From contig OY747715.1 of NCBI GenBank assembly GCA_963556495.2, forward strand, positions 19,231,239-19,295,238: a stretch of DNA of 64,000 bases, given 5' to 3'. Made by a program: the position numbers and the translations under genes. Each line of letters opens with the position of its first letter. Position 1 is the first letter of the stretch. This document shows, one piece after another, positions 10,421-24,000 of the stretch. The notes below the pieces were generated by a model. It was not told the origin of the DNA, did no database searches, and was given only the letters and a program-made list of their open reading frames with translations. Source of the DNA: Valencia hispanica. Lineage: Eukaryota; Chordata; Actinopteri; Cyprinodontiformes; Valenciidae.

Positions 10421-11935
10421 TAAAATACTATTAGAATCACATTGAAAGTTTTACTTAATCTGCCTTTACATGTTGGTGTTTTTCTTCTCCACCTTGTTTC
10501 ACTCAAACTTGATTTAGTTGTTAAAATAAATTTTTCAGTCATTGAATTAGTTTTGGAGATAGCTTTCTGTGTTTAGGTCCCTAATACAAACAAACAAGTA
10601 GGTACACATAAATATAATGCTTGAACAGGAGTGCTTGAAGCACGTTACCTTCACATACAACCCATGAATACAAATTTACCCATGCACACGCTCATGAACA
10701 TTTCACTCATCTTCCCTCGGCCAGATTCTGCAATGTTTGCATTAGTTCATTGAGTTCTGAATCCACTGTTAGATGAGTCCACAGTGCAATGAGGGCTGAC
10801 AATTAGCCTAATGAAGTGCAGGAGAAAATCACACTCAGTGCCGTGTTAACAGTTGCTCAGTGAATATTCATGCGTTGTCGGTTTTGCAGATGTACTAAAA
10901 GGCGGCGCAGTGTTGCTGAATACAAATCATTATATTTCAGCTCGTCACTTATCTCAGCAAAGGTAACATTCTGATCAGCCTCATTGCTGTACGTTTTTTT
11001 TTGGGTGCATCCAGAACCCAGTTGCAAGTGTCCTGTGCAGAACGTATTTAGCATATGCAATATCATCTGCTTTATTATCAGATTTATATTTCCAGAACAG
11101 GGACACGTTTATCATTGTTTCTAACAATTTTCTTCCAGCCTTTTGGGAACTAAGGAGTACAAGTAATGTTATGAAACCAAACATTTTTTAAACAAATTTT
11201 TTCTTAAACAATACCACTCAAAAATAAAACAACTATAAAGGGCTTAGTAATTATTAATAAAGACATTATTTAAGCTGTTAAGTTTCTAAAAAAATAAGTC
11301 ATAAGGTAGACATAGCAGGGTTTTTATAGATGAATGGAAACTATTTGGCAAGGCTCTAGCCTCACTCTTTGAACAATGTGCTATAAATCCCATTAATTGT
11401 TTATAAAGTGTTTACAGCTTCATTAACTATTGATGTTTTTCACAAACACCCTTCATGAGGGAGATCTGTTATGAAGTGTTACCTTTCCAATATTAGATTT
11501 TATCTACTTTATTTTGAACTTTATTCAATAGCCTACTTTTTAACAGATGTGAAGTTTGGATGCTCAGAAGAAATTTTGTGTACAAATTTCCAAAAATGAT
11601 TGCAAAGAGTTTTCTTCTTCACCTTTCATAAATTACACTTTCTATGGTCCTTTTAAGGAGAATTTGTCTTTCTTTATAGATGCAAGAAGAAACTGCTTAC
11701 TGATAAGTAATAGACCGCCTTCAGAAGTCACATAATTAGTAAAGCCCAACAGTTTATAGCTTAATCTCAGTATGAATATTGTTACTGCAAACACACCATC
11801 TACACTTCACAACATGATAGTGGCTACCTTAATGCTGGGGGAAGCTTTTCTTCATGAGGAATTGTGATTTTATTTTCTTCTTTTTGCACAAATCTGCCCA
11901 AATGTCTTTGAAACATGTCCAAATGAGAAACAATC
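10421..11935. other. Intergenic; possible conserved block near 10720-10880
   Basis: No gene was found. The block 10720-10880, with GACAATTAGCCTAATGAAG and GTGAATATTCATGCG, is balanced in composition and contains paired homeodomain-like cores; it has no repeat landmarks. A frame at 10857-11066 (minus) has no recognisable domain. Confidence 0.3.
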
Positions 11936-12195
11936 AATCAATCAAACTTTATTTATAAAGGGCTTTCCATAGCAACATTGCAACTCAAAGTGCTTTACAG
12001 ATTAAAAATGACTCCACATAAACCACATTCCCATCCCTCCCTCTTGAGCCTGCTCTTGAAAACATGAACATTCTCTACGGCCCTGCGGTCCTCCGGCATC
12101 CTGTTCCAGAGGTGAGGGCCATAGTACTGGACTTTAAACCTCTTAAATTTCTTAAACAAGACGGAAAATATCTTATTCTGTCTTAAATACATTTT
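11936..12195 (-). pseudogene. L2-like LINE, 3' end only
   Basis: On the minus strand the frame from 12192 includes VQYYGPHLWNRMPEDRRAV and HVFKSRLKREGW, the C-terminal tail of L2/CR1-type LINE reverse transcriptases (an LWN-LP motif followed by F-S-LK). A short 3' UTR follows, ending in ATTGATTGATTG at 11934-11945 (plus strand CAATCAATCAAT), the expected simple repeat tail. 5'-truncated and inactive. Confidence 0.85.
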
Positions 12196-13699
12196 AGTTT
12201 TTTCTTCCTTTAGAGAAAAGGCTCCATTTATCCGTAGCTTTTAATGGAGCTGTCTTTTAGACTACATAAATACCACATGCACAGAGGCCAATGCGATATT
12301 GTAATTAATCTGGATTTACAGCTTTTAAATCTGCAGGCCAGATTCCTGATTCCTACATTGTTTTGCCACAAATTATAGTGCAAATTAAATGCCGCTAATC
12401 TTTTTAATGAAGTGCTTCCTCCCTTTTCATTCTTTTTATGTCACTGTTTTAAAATGTCTCCTCTTTTATCCTGAGCTTCTGTCCACTGGTCAGCCAGACC
12501 GGCTCGCTGGTGGGACAGACTGTGAGTCAGGCCGGCCAGATGGAAGTCAGATTATCCTCCATTAGATGACATAATTCTATGGTGGTCCTCTTTTCCCAGA
12601 CCCAAACATAATAGCCTGTTGGTCCTAAATCAGGATGCAGGTCCTGCAGATGTAATGTAATAAAGAAACAGTAGCAACATGCCTATTAATATTAGGTATC
12701 TACTCCAGAAAACATTATCATTACGGCCACCTTCTGGTTTTGGTCCTAAAATCATTATTTCAATTAAAAACAACACATTTTTGCTAATGTAGTCTGTCTT
12801 TATTGTATCATTTAAATAAAAAAAGTTCCTAATGGGGTCTTTTGTTCTGAGAGGGGGTTTACAAAAATGGTTTAAGAATTCTCACTCATAAATACACAGC
12901 AGACATTTCTAGAATAATTTAAAAAAGATGACTACAGTACCAAATGCAAGACAGAAAAAGGAGCAAAAAAAACCTAAGAATGAGAAAACACTCAAACCGT
13001 GTGATTACCAAGGTGGGTGGGCTTGGCTTAGTTTTCTCATGCAAGCTAAACCGGTCTATAGTGGGTTGTAAATTTCTGAATGTTGACCTAATGTAAAAAT
13101 AAGTCAAGATTTAGTCATTGCTCTGTGGAAAATATCAGTCTGTAGTCAGTAAATACAGTAAAAAACAAAGAAATGTTCTAAAAAGCAGCTAAACACTGAC
13201 ACCCAGTGGCAGACTTTTGTTAATGAAACATCTGATGAAAACAGTTTCAATCCATTACTGTTTTGCATGACAACCAAAGTAAATGTTAAACTGGGTATGC
13301 TAACTTTGCAGTGTTTAAAATATGTGGCTTCAGTAGATTTCTACAGTGTTTACCTCTACAAGGTTTAAATATAAATTTGCATCAGGTAGGCCCAGTGCGT
13401 TTTGTCTTGTGCTGAGTTCATAAAACGGCATATTTAATGCTTTTTGGTATCTGAACTAGATAAAGATTAAAAAACCTCAGTCGAGTTTAAAACCCTGATC
13501 TGGGATGACCTTTAAAAGAGGGAATTGCTGTCTTGATTTTGAATGTGTTTTTGCAAAGTATTCTCAGTCAGTAATTCAAAACCTAAAAGAATTTGACAGA
13601 CAAGTAGTGGTTTGGCAATTGGAATATAGTGTTTTAAAAATATGTGAAAAATATTTTAGTGCTGATGATGTAACAGCCTTACGCTCCAGTTACAGCTGT
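12196..13699. other. Intergenic; possible conserved block 12250-12660
   Basis: No gene was found. 12250-12660 is less AT-rich than its surroundings and mixes homeodomain-like cores (GTAATTAATCTGG near 12301, GCTAATC near 12395) with GC-rich motifs (GGCCGGCCAGATGG near 12530). It has no repeat landmarks, so it is the best enhancer-like candidate in the left half. Confidence 0.35.
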
Positions 13700-14252
13700 T
13701 AGTTAAATGTCTTTACCAGCTTTGCAGCTCTGGACAGTGAAATGTTCTTAATATGAAATGTGAAATACACCCATTCTTGTTTGCAAAACAGATCAAACTC
13801 AGTCAGATAGGATGGAGAGCATCTGTAACTGTCAATTTTTAAGGGCAGGCTAAGTTTTCTACTTAACTCAGCATTTTGCATGTAGGTCATGAAAGATCCA
13901 TTTTAGTCTATTCTAACCAGTTCACTATGTCTTCTTAATGACCTCTGGGAAATGGGATTTATTTTGGCTGTCTTCTTACCAGCTGATTAAATTGATCCCG
14001 TCAACAGAATCTCCCACCTGTACTTCTCTGCAGTTTCTCCCCAATTACCACTGACCTACTGGCTACTTCTGATTAATGCTCAACTTAGGTGGACAGCCTG
14101 TTGTGAATCATTTTGCTTCCACTTAATGCCATCTATTGTTGCTAACTATTTTGAGTTATTCTATAATAAACAAATCAATTAACTAGATTGTAAATCAAAG
14201 TTAGAAGTATGGTGACATAAGTTTCATGAGTACTTTTGCAAGACCCTGTACA
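13700..14252. repeat. Tc1-like transposon debris
   Basis: 13740-13860 reads on the minus strand like an N-terminal/linker part of another fish Tc1 family. 14228-14252 (TACTTTTGCAAGACCCTGTA) is the characteristic right terminus of the common fish Tc1 element. The intervening sequence is unrecognisable, so whether this is one element or two is unclear. Confidence 0.45.
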
Positions 14253-15159
14253 CAGACCTTTCACTTACCAAGTGCTGCTTTACACTTGCAAAAACACGAA
14301 CTATACAAAGTTGTCGACCAAAGCATGTAAATGATTTATTATGATCTAGACAGATGTTTTAACAAAAAGTGAGTGAGAATTTTAAATGTCCATTAAATAA
14401 TATATTTAGGCCCCTCTTCGGTCTTTGTTCTATCACAACAAAACAGAGTACCATGACTGTATAAAGAACCATTTAATCACAATAACTTTCAAAACCAACT
14501 TTAATGTGGATGAGAAGACATGTACAGCAAACACAAAGCATACAAAGAAAGTCTCTAAATTTAAGAAATGGAGATAGAAACAGGTATGTCCAGACAAGAG
14601 TTTCATCCAGACTACTCATTCGTAATATCCATTTTTTTTATTTTTTTTTATTTGAGTATTACAACACTCCTGTGCAAACTGTGGTTGCGTTTTCTTGAAG
14701 GGCACTGAAACTCAAACGAATATCAAATGATCAAAAAAAAAATAGGTTAGATGATGCAGCAGAGCTGAAGTCTCTCTAATGAAGATGATCCATGGCTCCT
14801 CAATCTAGGATTAAAAAGGTTTCTGAGCAGCAGAACATCCACCGAGGAAAAGGAGCATAAACAGCTGTAGACCAATGCAGTGGCAGAGTAGAATGCTTTC
14901 GTCAGAGTTGTCGTTTTAGATCCTGTGGGTGTTGGCCTAAAACATCTCAACATTTTATTTCCATGCAAATCATAAATTGTGGCATTTCTTATTGGGACTT
15001 TTTAAAAACTGGGAATCTGTTCCCATCCGTGTAAATGAACTATAGTTCCTGGATTTACCAACATCAACTTCATTCATGTCCTCCTAAAAGAAAAATCATT
15101 GGACTGTATGATGCCATATAAGCGTAGAAATGGTCCACAGCAGTTATTTTTCCATCAGT
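14253..15159. other. Downstream flank of yipf5
   Basis: No gene or repeat was recognised. The distal part may belong to a longer 3' UTR of yipf5 if a downstream poly(A) site is used; AATAAA cores on the minus strand also occur near 14957. Confidence 0.35.
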
Positions 15160-15165
15160 TTTATT
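15160..15165 (-). terminator. yipf5: Candidate poly(A) signal of yipf5
   Basis: AATAAA on the minus strand, about 285 bases downstream of the yipf5 stop. Other AATAAA cores lie further downstream, so this is a plausible first site, not a proven one. Confidence 0.45.
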
Positions 15166-15351
15166 TAACAGTCCTCTTCTTTATGTTGCATGAAGGGAAC
15201 AAGCTGCAGAAAATTGCTGGATGAAACGAACCACTTCGGCCTTCATGGCTTCAGGTCAGAATGTGGAGAGAGGAGGCGGCTTAAAAAAAAAATAAAAAAA
15301 TCGTTCGTGCCATTTATATGAGGGGGCTCCCATTTTTCTGTAGCAACTGTG

Positions 15352-15392
15352 TAATTAGCCAATAATTACACTAATTACATTGACGCTAATTA
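15352..15392. promoter_or_regulatory. Cluster of four TAATTA cores in the yipf5 3' UTR
   Basis: TAATTA occurs at 15352-15357, 15363-15368, 15372-15377 and 15387-15392: four copies in 41 bases. The core is palindromic and is the classic homeodomain binding site. On the minus strand it lies 60-100 bases after the yipf5 stop codon. It could be a DNA-level enhancer, an RNA feature or chance in AT-rich DNA. Confidence 0.4.
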
Positions 15393-15450
15393 GAGTGAAA
15401 ATACAAAAACTGGGGAGCAGTTATTTGAAACTGTTGTGCAAAGATTTTTT

Positions 15451-17471
<2,021 letters not shown>

Positions 17472-17479
17472 TTCTTACT

Positions 17480-19359
17480 CTGTTAATAAAAAAGAGACAC
17501 AAATGAAAACTTTAGTTATTGCATGGATTTTCTTTTACTGTTGATTTCAACCACATTGCCTGCAATATGCCAATTATTTTGCTTACATGTATTGCATTTA
17601 TTAATGTACGTTTTATTGCAACAACTATAATACCTACAATAACATTTTAAGCACAATAATATCAAGTTCACACACTTATTGTTTGCTTCATAGATTTGTG
17701 TCAGTAAAACATGATCCTTGGATTATTTGAGGGTAAGGCGAGAAACGGGTGACAGACACTCGAAAAGCAGAAATATGAAGGGCAAAATAAATAAACGAAA
17801 CTGATAAATTACAAAATACATTGCGCAACTTAGCATTTTATACATATTTAATGCATAGAATACTACACATTTGACAGTGTCTGGCTAGCAGATGAGCCAG
17901 CAAAATCAGAAAGGTAGCCAGTGCTGCGTTCTTGGTGGACACGTCCATTTTGCCCCTTCACAGTTTTAAACCTTTAAAATTGAGTTTTCTGCCAGGAGAA
18001 CGATTCATACCCAATTTGACAACTGAAGATTTAAATAATTTTTACTCTACTCAAAGCTTACTACTGCTTAAATTTCTCCAATAAAGGCACCCAGCAGGAG
18101 GTCGGGAGTTATTTTGTTATTTCACCAGGGCCCATAATGTTATGTAAAAGTCAACAGGCCTAAATGAAAACTACGGACAAAATGAATGGAAATTGGGTTC
18201 AATCTAAGTATAAATCATATGTGAGATTCAAGCCGTATGATGTTGTATGTATGATGTATTGTTGTATGATGTTCTCCAGAATTCATGAAATAAATACTCA
18301 ACTGCAATAATTGAAAAAGATAAGCAATTTGTTAAGTATATAGGAATGAAATGGTTTGTTTATGGGTATGAAATGGCAGAACAAATTAAGGAAAATGTGA
18401 ATTGACCCAGAGTCACATAAAAGATATGACAAAATGAATATCAAGTAAGCAGAAAAAATGTAAAAAATTTTAATAGGCCATCACTTGATAAACATTACAA
18501 CGATAATGCTCCTCATTTCACAGGTCAGATCCTTGTTTGTGAGCTTCTTATGTTTTTAATTATAATTTCATGATACCATAAGTAACATTAACATTTGTCA
18601 CAGTCACTATATTAGGCCCAATTCAAATTATTTAGTACATTTCTGAGATTTCTGGTACCATTTTGTTCATCCAGGTTTAATCTTACTTATTTTTCTCTAC
18701 ACGTACAATGTTAAGACTTAAACATGTTTATAACTTTTAGCAGATTGAAAGTTGTATGATCAGGCACTGAAACCAACAGTGACACTAAAAGCAATTAGTT
18801 TCCCTAAAACGTGAAATATTACACATGACCAATATTTAAACCAAACCTTCATTTGACATAGTAACGGTCAAAACATACACACGTAAGTCTATAAACAGGT
18901 TCAGAGTGATTAAATAATACCAGCTTCATTTTACAAAGAAGAGACAAATGTTTGTTTACATCTATTTCGGTAACAATTGCGTTGATTAGCTTAGTTTGAG
19001 AAGCCGTTAGCTTTCTGAAAACTGCTAACGGTTTCACAAACAAAATACAAAGAATATACTTAGGATGTTATTTTACAACGCAGTATACGATAATATATAG
19101 TTAGGTAAACAGAGTATGAGACTACTTCAAAAAGGAAGAATAACATTAGAACACTGCAGCCATAGCCTTTAATCTTTAGTAAGCTACCGGTAAATCTTCC
19201 CGTTTACTCTTTGGCTAGATTGTTAGCTTCTGCTAGCTCTAACAGATACCGGGACATTTGTTAACATCCTTACAGAGAAAGCCAGCTTATATACCTCGCC
19301 GAATTAAACAAAAAAAGATGATATTTATAGCAATAAAGCCTCACAGTGATGATTCTTAC
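17480..19359 (-). other. yipf5: yipf5 intron 1
   Basis: This lies between the 5' non-coding exon (donor GTAAGAAT read on the minus strand at 19359-19352) and the coding exon acceptor TTAACAG at 17480. No open frame or repeat of note was recognised inside; the sequence is AT-rich. Confidence 0.75.
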
Positions 19360-19480
19360 CTATGATGTCAGCTGGATAACTCTTATTCGAGCCCTGCCAA
19401 CTCCACTGTTGTTGCTACGTGTCAAGAGAAAGACGGAACGCCGTCAGGGACACAGCAGACTACTCGCTAAAGAAAATGTG
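19360..19480 (-). other. yipf5: yipf5 5' non-coding exon (right edge approximate) and promoter region
   Basis: On the minus strand, CCAGCTGACATCATAG ends at 19360 and is followed directly by a consensus donor GTAAGAAT. No ATG-initiated frame runs through. The upstream sequence has moderate GC and CpG content (GACGGCGTTCCGTC near 19430-19445) in contrast to its AT-rich surroundings, as expected for a housekeeping promoter. The transcription start is not determinable; no TATA box is evident. Confidence 0.65.
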
Positions 19481-20085
19481 TCGCCGCCTGCTGGCACATT
19501 TTGGCTTTTTAACTATATTGAACAAAGAAGTCAGACTGGTACTAAAATGACAAGCACACAACTGGAATTCGTCTAATCAGTCATCTCATCAGATTTGATA
19601 GAAAATATTTTAAATTTTTCTCTTTTAGTCATTTTAACTCATTCTTAATTTCACAGTGTTATATGCACATTGCACCATATGTCCACACATGATAACTGTA
19701 ACTTATCTGGAAAATGCTGAACACATAATTTTAACCACCACCGGAGTGAGATGAGGACTTGAGCCTTTTCTAACAGGCCCTACAGAAGCCCTAGAAGTTT
19801 AAAAAGCTTTGAACACAGTTCATTTTTACAATACCTTTTTTTTTGCACTGTTGACATGGTAATTACTTATGATGATGGTAGGATGAAGCAGGATATAGAT
19901 GGACTATATGGGGCTTCATCCACTGAAATGCGGCAGTTGCTCTGGTCTGTTGTGGTAAAGTAAGAGGTGAGTCTGAAATAAAACTTTTAGATTTCCCGGT
20001 TTTTCTATGTTCCGAATCTTACCATGGTTATGTGATATCAATCATGACAGCAAGAACAAGATCCCAGAAACAAATGAAATGAGCA
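19481..20085. other. Intergenic, nothing recognised
   Basis: The region upstream of yipf5. A 5' non-coding exon of the divergent kctd16 transcript could lie here, as in mammals, but nothing identifies one. Confidence 0.35.
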
Positions 20086-20089
20086 TCCT

Positions 20090-20450
20090 CTCTAGGGTGG
20101 CTCTAGAGAAAAGGTTTTTCTCAGAGCTTTGTCATTCAGAGGGTGTTTAAGTAAAGTTTATTTATCTCTCCTGAAAAGAATCAGTTGGAGTATTTCGGAT
20201 AGCTGATCAGGGTGCCTCCTAGGTGCCTCCCTTTGGGGGTTTGTTGGACATGTCACATGCGTAACGTGGGGATGTCCCAGGGTCTCCTCCCTGGGGCAGC
20301 CCCAGATATATGCTTAGTCCTTCTGGCCTAAAAACTCCTTGGGTGCTCCCACAAGAAGCTGAAGAGTACTGGTTGCACTCTTAAGACATGTTGACCTTGC
20401 TCTCCGATCTCAGATCAGTGGAAGACAATGAATGTATGGATGGACTTAGA
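20090..20450 (+). repeat. Rex3/RTE-like LINE 3' end
   Basis: Recognisable blocks in order: TCTAGGGTGGCTCTAGAGA, GGATAGCTGATCAGGGTGCC, TCCTAGGTGCCTCCCTTTGGG, GGGGCAGCCCCAGATATATG and CTGAAGAGTACTGGTTG, ending in GTATGGATGGA. This is the terminal coding region and (GATG)n tail characteristic of Rex3-type RTE elements in fish. 5'-truncated; frame disrupted. Confidence 0.75.
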
Positions 20451-20532
20451 TTAGTTTTCAATCAACAAACAGTCCAGCTGGATTTACCATAAAGCAAATT
20501 ATGGATATGTAAAAAAGCACCTCACGCCCACG

Positions 20533-21072
20533 ATGCAGCGCCTATATTTACCTAGAAAGCTGAACTCATATGGGGTCAGCAAGGAAGTTTTAGAGACTGT
20601 GTATAGAAGTCTGATTGAGAGTGAGATGACATTTGAAATGTGCACTTGGTTTAGAAGTCTGGGGGTTAAGAACAGAAATAAACTATCCAGAATTGTCAAG
20701 ATGGGCAGTAAAATTGTTGGTAAAGGCCAGAGAAAATTGGCAGAGATATATATTACACATATGAGACGCAAAGCCCAGCACATTATGTTTGACCCAGTAC
20801 ATCCTCTGTTTTCAGAATTCAGGAAATTATCATCAGGAAGGAGGTACATGACTGTAATAGCAACTAAAAACATTAACAAAAAGTCATTCATACCAATGAC
20901 GGTGTGGTGTGAAAGGGTATTTATTATTGTTTCTTTTAATGGGGGATTGTGTAATTTGTATGATGTTTGATCTTTCTGTCTACTCATTATGTCAATGTTC
21001 TTAAAAACCTACCTGTGGAGTCAAAGGCAAATTTCCACTTCGGTGGACAATAAAGCTTTATTATTAAGTATA
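20533..21072 (+). pseudogene. LINE reverse-transcriptase C-terminus with 3' UTR
   Basis: An open frame of 145 codons (20533-20970) reads QRLYLPRKLNSYGVSKEVLE, then ESEMTFEMCTWFRSLGVKNR, then HPLFSEFRKLSSGRRY. This is the region after the RT catalytic core in jockey-superfamily LINEs, equivalent to the YLLRRLRSFGV and SGRRY blocks. A short 3' UTR with GGTGGACAATAAAGC (AATAAA near 21048) ends in a TTATTATTA tail. The surviving open frame despite 5' truncation suggests a fairly young copy, or chance. Confidence 0.8.
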
Positions 21073-24000
21073 ATGGAAGACATATGATGGCTTGACATAG
21101 CTTTGTTTTTCTAAGGCAGTGGTAAATTGTTAAAGTTAATTGTATCATGAAATTGAGAATTTCTTTACAAAAATCATGTGAATTATATTACAGAAAAGAA
21201 AATATGTATATTTAGGTCCGTCTTCAGCATAGTGATCCAATGCTATAACATAAATTATCCTAGACAAAAAACTTTGGAAATAGGTATGGTCAAAGATCTC
21301 TCACCCTGTAGTCTTGTGAAATGAAATTGCAGAAGACCTTTCCTATCATGAAAAGTAGATTTTGCACAAAGCATTGACAACAGGGGAGTAGGCTATATAT
21401 TTGTGCTATCAGAGAATTTGTAAGAATTTCTTTTTCTTTAAATGGGATTTATTATTCCGCTGCTGAATAAATCCGCTCACATTAAAAGCTAGATATTTCA
21501 ATTTCTTACAGTTACATTAGTTAGATGCTACTGTGAAAAAAACAGATTCAATTATTGTTAATTTTTTTATTTATCTAACACATCTTTACCATGGCTGCCA
21601 ATAAATGTGCCCATCATTCTGCAAGCTTTTGGCTGCTGCTTGATCAAACGATCAAAAAGATAATGCATTTAAATTTAAGCAAACAATTAATCACCAAAAG
21701 ATCATACAAAAACCTCTACTTAGAAAGAGGGTAGTATTAGTATTCTAATAGTAGTAGTAGTATTCTAATAACGAAAGGTACTCGAAAGAGAATACATAAA
21801 ACACATCCCATTAAATATCTATGCTTTAATAAAACAAATAAATAAATAAAAAACAAACAGATTCTGCTTTTTGCCAGATGTTACCACATCAGTTAATTAA
21901 TACGTGGCTGGAAAAACTCCCCAGGTCTAATAACTGAAAATACATATAGAGGGTAGGTGATGACAAAGATAATGTAAGAGGACATGTACTGGGCTTTTGG
22001 AAAGAACAAAGGTAGTCTCTTTCAACAGGAAGCAGAGGAGGAGATCAATCACCCGGCATGAGCAGGAGAACTGCACCACTTTCATAATGCAGGCGGATAC
22101 TGGCTCTTTGATGATGTGCATTATGCAAAATAATGGGGCTCATGACCTATGCTGAGAGGAAGGTGGGACAGCAGGAAATGAGAATAACAGATGTCATTTT
22201 GAACTGTGAGATAGGAAATAGGCACACGTGAGCAAAAGACACAAAAATAAGGACTCATTCTGTTGCTTTTGAAGGGCAAGAGAACAAAGGCAAAAAAATA
22301 AACGAGGAAAAACAGATTAATTTAGGCGACAATTCATATTAACGATAGACCTTCAAAATATCTGAAATGACTACTGACTGGATCTCTTACCCAGAACTTA
22401 TTAAATTTAAATATTTCCTGTCTCAGATGTGAAACAGCCACACTCTCAGCCATCATGACAGAAAAATACATTAGACATAAATTAATTTCAGTGGTGTGGA
22501 AGGGAAATAAATTATACAGAGTTTGCTCCATCCTGGCCCCTCAAGAAACAGAATTTCTTTCAAAATGACAGGTGAGAATATAATACAAGCAGAAAGAGTC
22601 CCCACTTTTCACCTGAGACATATTGAGTTTGTTCAAAATGAGTATTCAGTTTCTGTTTAGGGGAAATGATGCAGAGCACTGAGCTGTCTTAAAACTTGAA
22701 TGAACAAAAGTTATTTGGCAGGTTTATGAATCCTGATGGGAAAAAACAAAGGCATTTAATGCAATTATTTACTACCTTTTTGCTTTACTTGGGTCATGTT
22801 TGGTAAAAGTTTTTTCCATTACAACTATTAAGAAGAGATGTATCCGGGCTTTCAAAAACAATCCAATCTTCCTCCAATTAAAACTTCCATCTTTCACTGT
22901 ATTATGCTAATCCAAAGTCAGGTTACAGAAGTAACAGGTTCTAGACGGAAACCCAGACATCCCTCTCAATCAGCAACTGACTCAAGCTCCTTTTCTAGGA
23001 TCCCAATGTGTTCCCAGAATAAAAGGGATTTGTAGTCTCTCCAGAAAGTGGCGTTTCTCATCGCTGAACTCAGCCAGCCCAGCAGAAGCAACCAAGGCCA
23101 AACCCAAAGAGGCACCTGAGTTTGAAATTAGTTGACTTCTTTTATGTCAGCTATCTGAGAATATTATTGCTTTAGCTTGATATGAATACTGGTTTCATCA
23201 TTCTTTCAGGCAAAGTTGCAAAAGCAAAAAAAACAACCTCAAAGACGACTTAAAAGGCAAAAAAATTTTTTTTTAAATCTTTGATGCAAATAAGAAGCTT
23301 TCCGTCACATGTTAAAGACCAAAAATTAATAAGTTCCCCCTGGTGGTTTCACAGTCAGTGCATATACATGCACATCTAAATAGAGCTTATGGCAATAACC
23401 GAGTTAATGCCTTGACCAGAATGGGAGCCTTTTCCTAGTTTACATGTCACTCAGAAAATCGAATTGATAAATGAAGTGCGTTCGACGGTAAGTGGCGACA
23501 TGCGCCCTAAGGTGACTAAGGTGTATACATGCATTTCAAAAGTCCGAATTCAATCGAACTAAGGCAATAATTTGTTTTTCTCTTATGTAAACGCACTGAA
23601 TGAGTTATCTTTTACTCCTTCCAGCTTGTTATACTTAGTCTAGATCTTCACATTTCAAAAACTTCTTGGAACAATAAGCCAGTAATGGTAGCCTTTCAAC
23701 TATCGTAATAGAGTTGGGCTAAATACAGACTACCCCAACAAGGGCACATAAAAGTTTATTATCTATATTCTTTGCTATGGTATAATGTAGGGTTTCACTT
23801 CAAACTGTGTGGTTTTAACTTAGGTCAAACTGTGTTTATGTTTTAGGGTTAACCAGACGAGCAAATTCCCTTGACCCTAATAAGCAACTCTTCAAAGATA
23901 AAATATGGACCACTGTTCGATGGGCAGGATGAAAGCCACACCCCTTTTGATTCCAAGGTTTGATAATCGGTCAAAGCCCCCATTTATTTACCCTAGAGTA

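Noticed and set aside
20499..20987. 162-codon minus-strand frame with hydrophobic segments
   Set aside because: Antisense shadow of the LINE RT frame at 20533-20970.
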